From Pseudomonas salomonii (GTDB lineage: Bacteria; Pseudomonadota; Gammaproteobacteria; Pseudomonadales; Pseudomonadaceae): DNA of 64,000 bases. The stretch spans positions 80,480 to 144,479 of the forward strand of contig NZ_FNOX01000008.1 in assembly GCF_900107155.1 (NCBI RefSeq). Direction: 5' to 3'. A model generated the notes under the pieces. That model was not told where the DNA came from. It did not search any database and saw only the letters and a list, made by a program, of their open reading frames with translations. Positions 63,506 to 64,000 of the stretch are shown here, one piece after another. Made by a program: the position numbers and the translations under genes. How positions within the stretch are numbered: position 1 is the first letter of the stretch; every line of letters begins with the position of its first letter.

Positions 63506-64000
63506 TCAGTGGCGCACGGCCTTGAGCAACAGTGCCTCGAACACCCGCTGGGCGCGCGGCTCATCCGTGTGGGCGACATTGAAGCGCATCGAATTGAGGT
63601 GTGCCGGGTCGTAGCCGAACAGCGCGCCCGGCGCCAGCACCAGGCTGCGTTTCAACGCCTCCTGGGCCAGCAGTTCACCGTTTACGCCCTTGGGCAGGCG
63701 CGCCCAGATAAACATCCCGCCTTCAAACGCCATCGGCAACTCGCAGCCGCAGCGCTTGAGCCATTGCTCGACGCGCCCGCCGGACTCCATCAAGCGCTGG
63801 ACCATACGCTTGCGGTGCTTGGCGTAGCTGCCTTCGCTGAGCATGCGGTAGACAATTTGCTCGAACAGCTCCGAGGTCACGCCGCCGCTCATCAGCTTCA
63901 TGTTGGTGAGGTTGGCGGCCAGTTGCGGCGCGGCCACCACGTAGCTGACGCGGGTGTTGGCGCTGAGGATCTTGGAAAACCCGGAAAGATAGGTGACCTG
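63506..64000 (-). CDS. PLP-dependent aminotransferase, C-terminal part (partial)
   Basis: 165 codons are visible, continuing beyond the right edge. The frame begins QVTYLSGFSKILSANTRVSY, which contains the PLP-binding lysine motif (SGFSK, Lys at visible residue 10) of the fold-type I family. The remainder is the small domain (FEGGMFIWARLPKG, GALFGYDPAHLNSMRFNVAH with the carboxylate-binding Arg). It could be a stand-alone aminotransferase or the C-terminal half of a MocR-type regulator; the N-terminus is needed to decide. Confidence 0.85.
   Translation of the reverse strand, partial: QVTYLSGFSKILSANTRVSYVVAAPQLAANLTNMKLMSGGVTSELFEQIVYRMLSEGSYAKHRKRMVQRLMESGGRVEQWLKRCGCELPMAFEGGMFIWARLPKGVNGELLAQEALKRSLVLAPGALFGYDPAHLNSMRFNVAHTDEPRAQRVFEALLLKAVRH

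Overview
The window looks like chromosomal DNA from a Pseudomonas of the fluorescens group. It is GC-rich, with short intergenic gaps holding REP/REPIN-type palindromes (GTGGGAGCTGGCTTGCC and GATCGTTCCCACGC families). The gene families are typical of soil pseudomonads: an orphan transaldolase, FecI/FecR/TonB modules, many LysR and AraC regulators, sulfonate-type FMN monooxygenases and 3-mercaptopropionate dioxygenase. This placement is inferred from content; no search was run. I saw no tRNA, rRNA, CRISPR array, insertion sequence or prophage.

Layout. 1-860: start of a DUF6124-like gene running off the left edge, its structured leader, and two copies of a 131-bp repeat around a small ORF. 847-4896: membrane-linked molybdenum hydroxylase operon (2Fe-2S subunit, Tat-exported molybdopterin subunit, triheme cytochrome c). 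5075-5456: three tandem 135-bp repeats. 5591-8356: lipoprotein, a hypothetical gene, a 40 % methionine protein, and an XRE-cupin regulator coupled to a 52-aa protein. 8599-12425: TonB receptor with ECF sigma and FecR anti-sigma. 12427-20474: a sigma-54 activator divergent from a glycerol-type ABC operon (glpSTPQUV) that has a good -24/-12 promoter and a cluster of TGTTCA repeats. 20557-26820: hypotheticals, orphan binding protein, AraC plus SBF transporter, fimbrial-like protein, SotB exporter, LprI-like protein. 26881-27392: a second small DUF3077/6124-like gene with the same type of leader. 27545-33102: transaldolase, then an organosulfur cassette (FMN monooxygenase, binding protein, permease, ATPase). 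33253-45616: Fic protein, thioesterase, several regulators, quinone reductase, tandem-repeat secreted protein, pirin, and two paralogous winged-helix/ATPase regulators that converge and overlap. 45821-50897: LysR, then monooxygenase-like membrane protein, amidohydrolase and isochorismatase-type hydrolase, then LysR. 51020-61143: thiol and organosulfur block (3-mercaptopropionate dioxygenase, four-domain rhodanese, binding protein, FMN monooxygenase, acyl-CoA-dehydrogenase-like enzyme, hydroxyacid dehydrogenase, divergent LysR, class II aldolase, second FMN monooxygenase). 61344-64000: two-component system and the end of a PLP aminotransferase.

The most striking item is the pair of leaders upstream of the two small genes at 1-34 and 26881-27150. 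Both form the same branched fold on the minus strand. In each, one hairpin loop is perfectly complementary to the ribosome-binding segment of its own gene and to a second copy of that segment upstream of the fold. The invariant part of the loop is the anti-Shine-Dalgarno CCT, while the flanking bases differ between the two leaders and change together with their targets. This suggests a family of self-specific translational switches.
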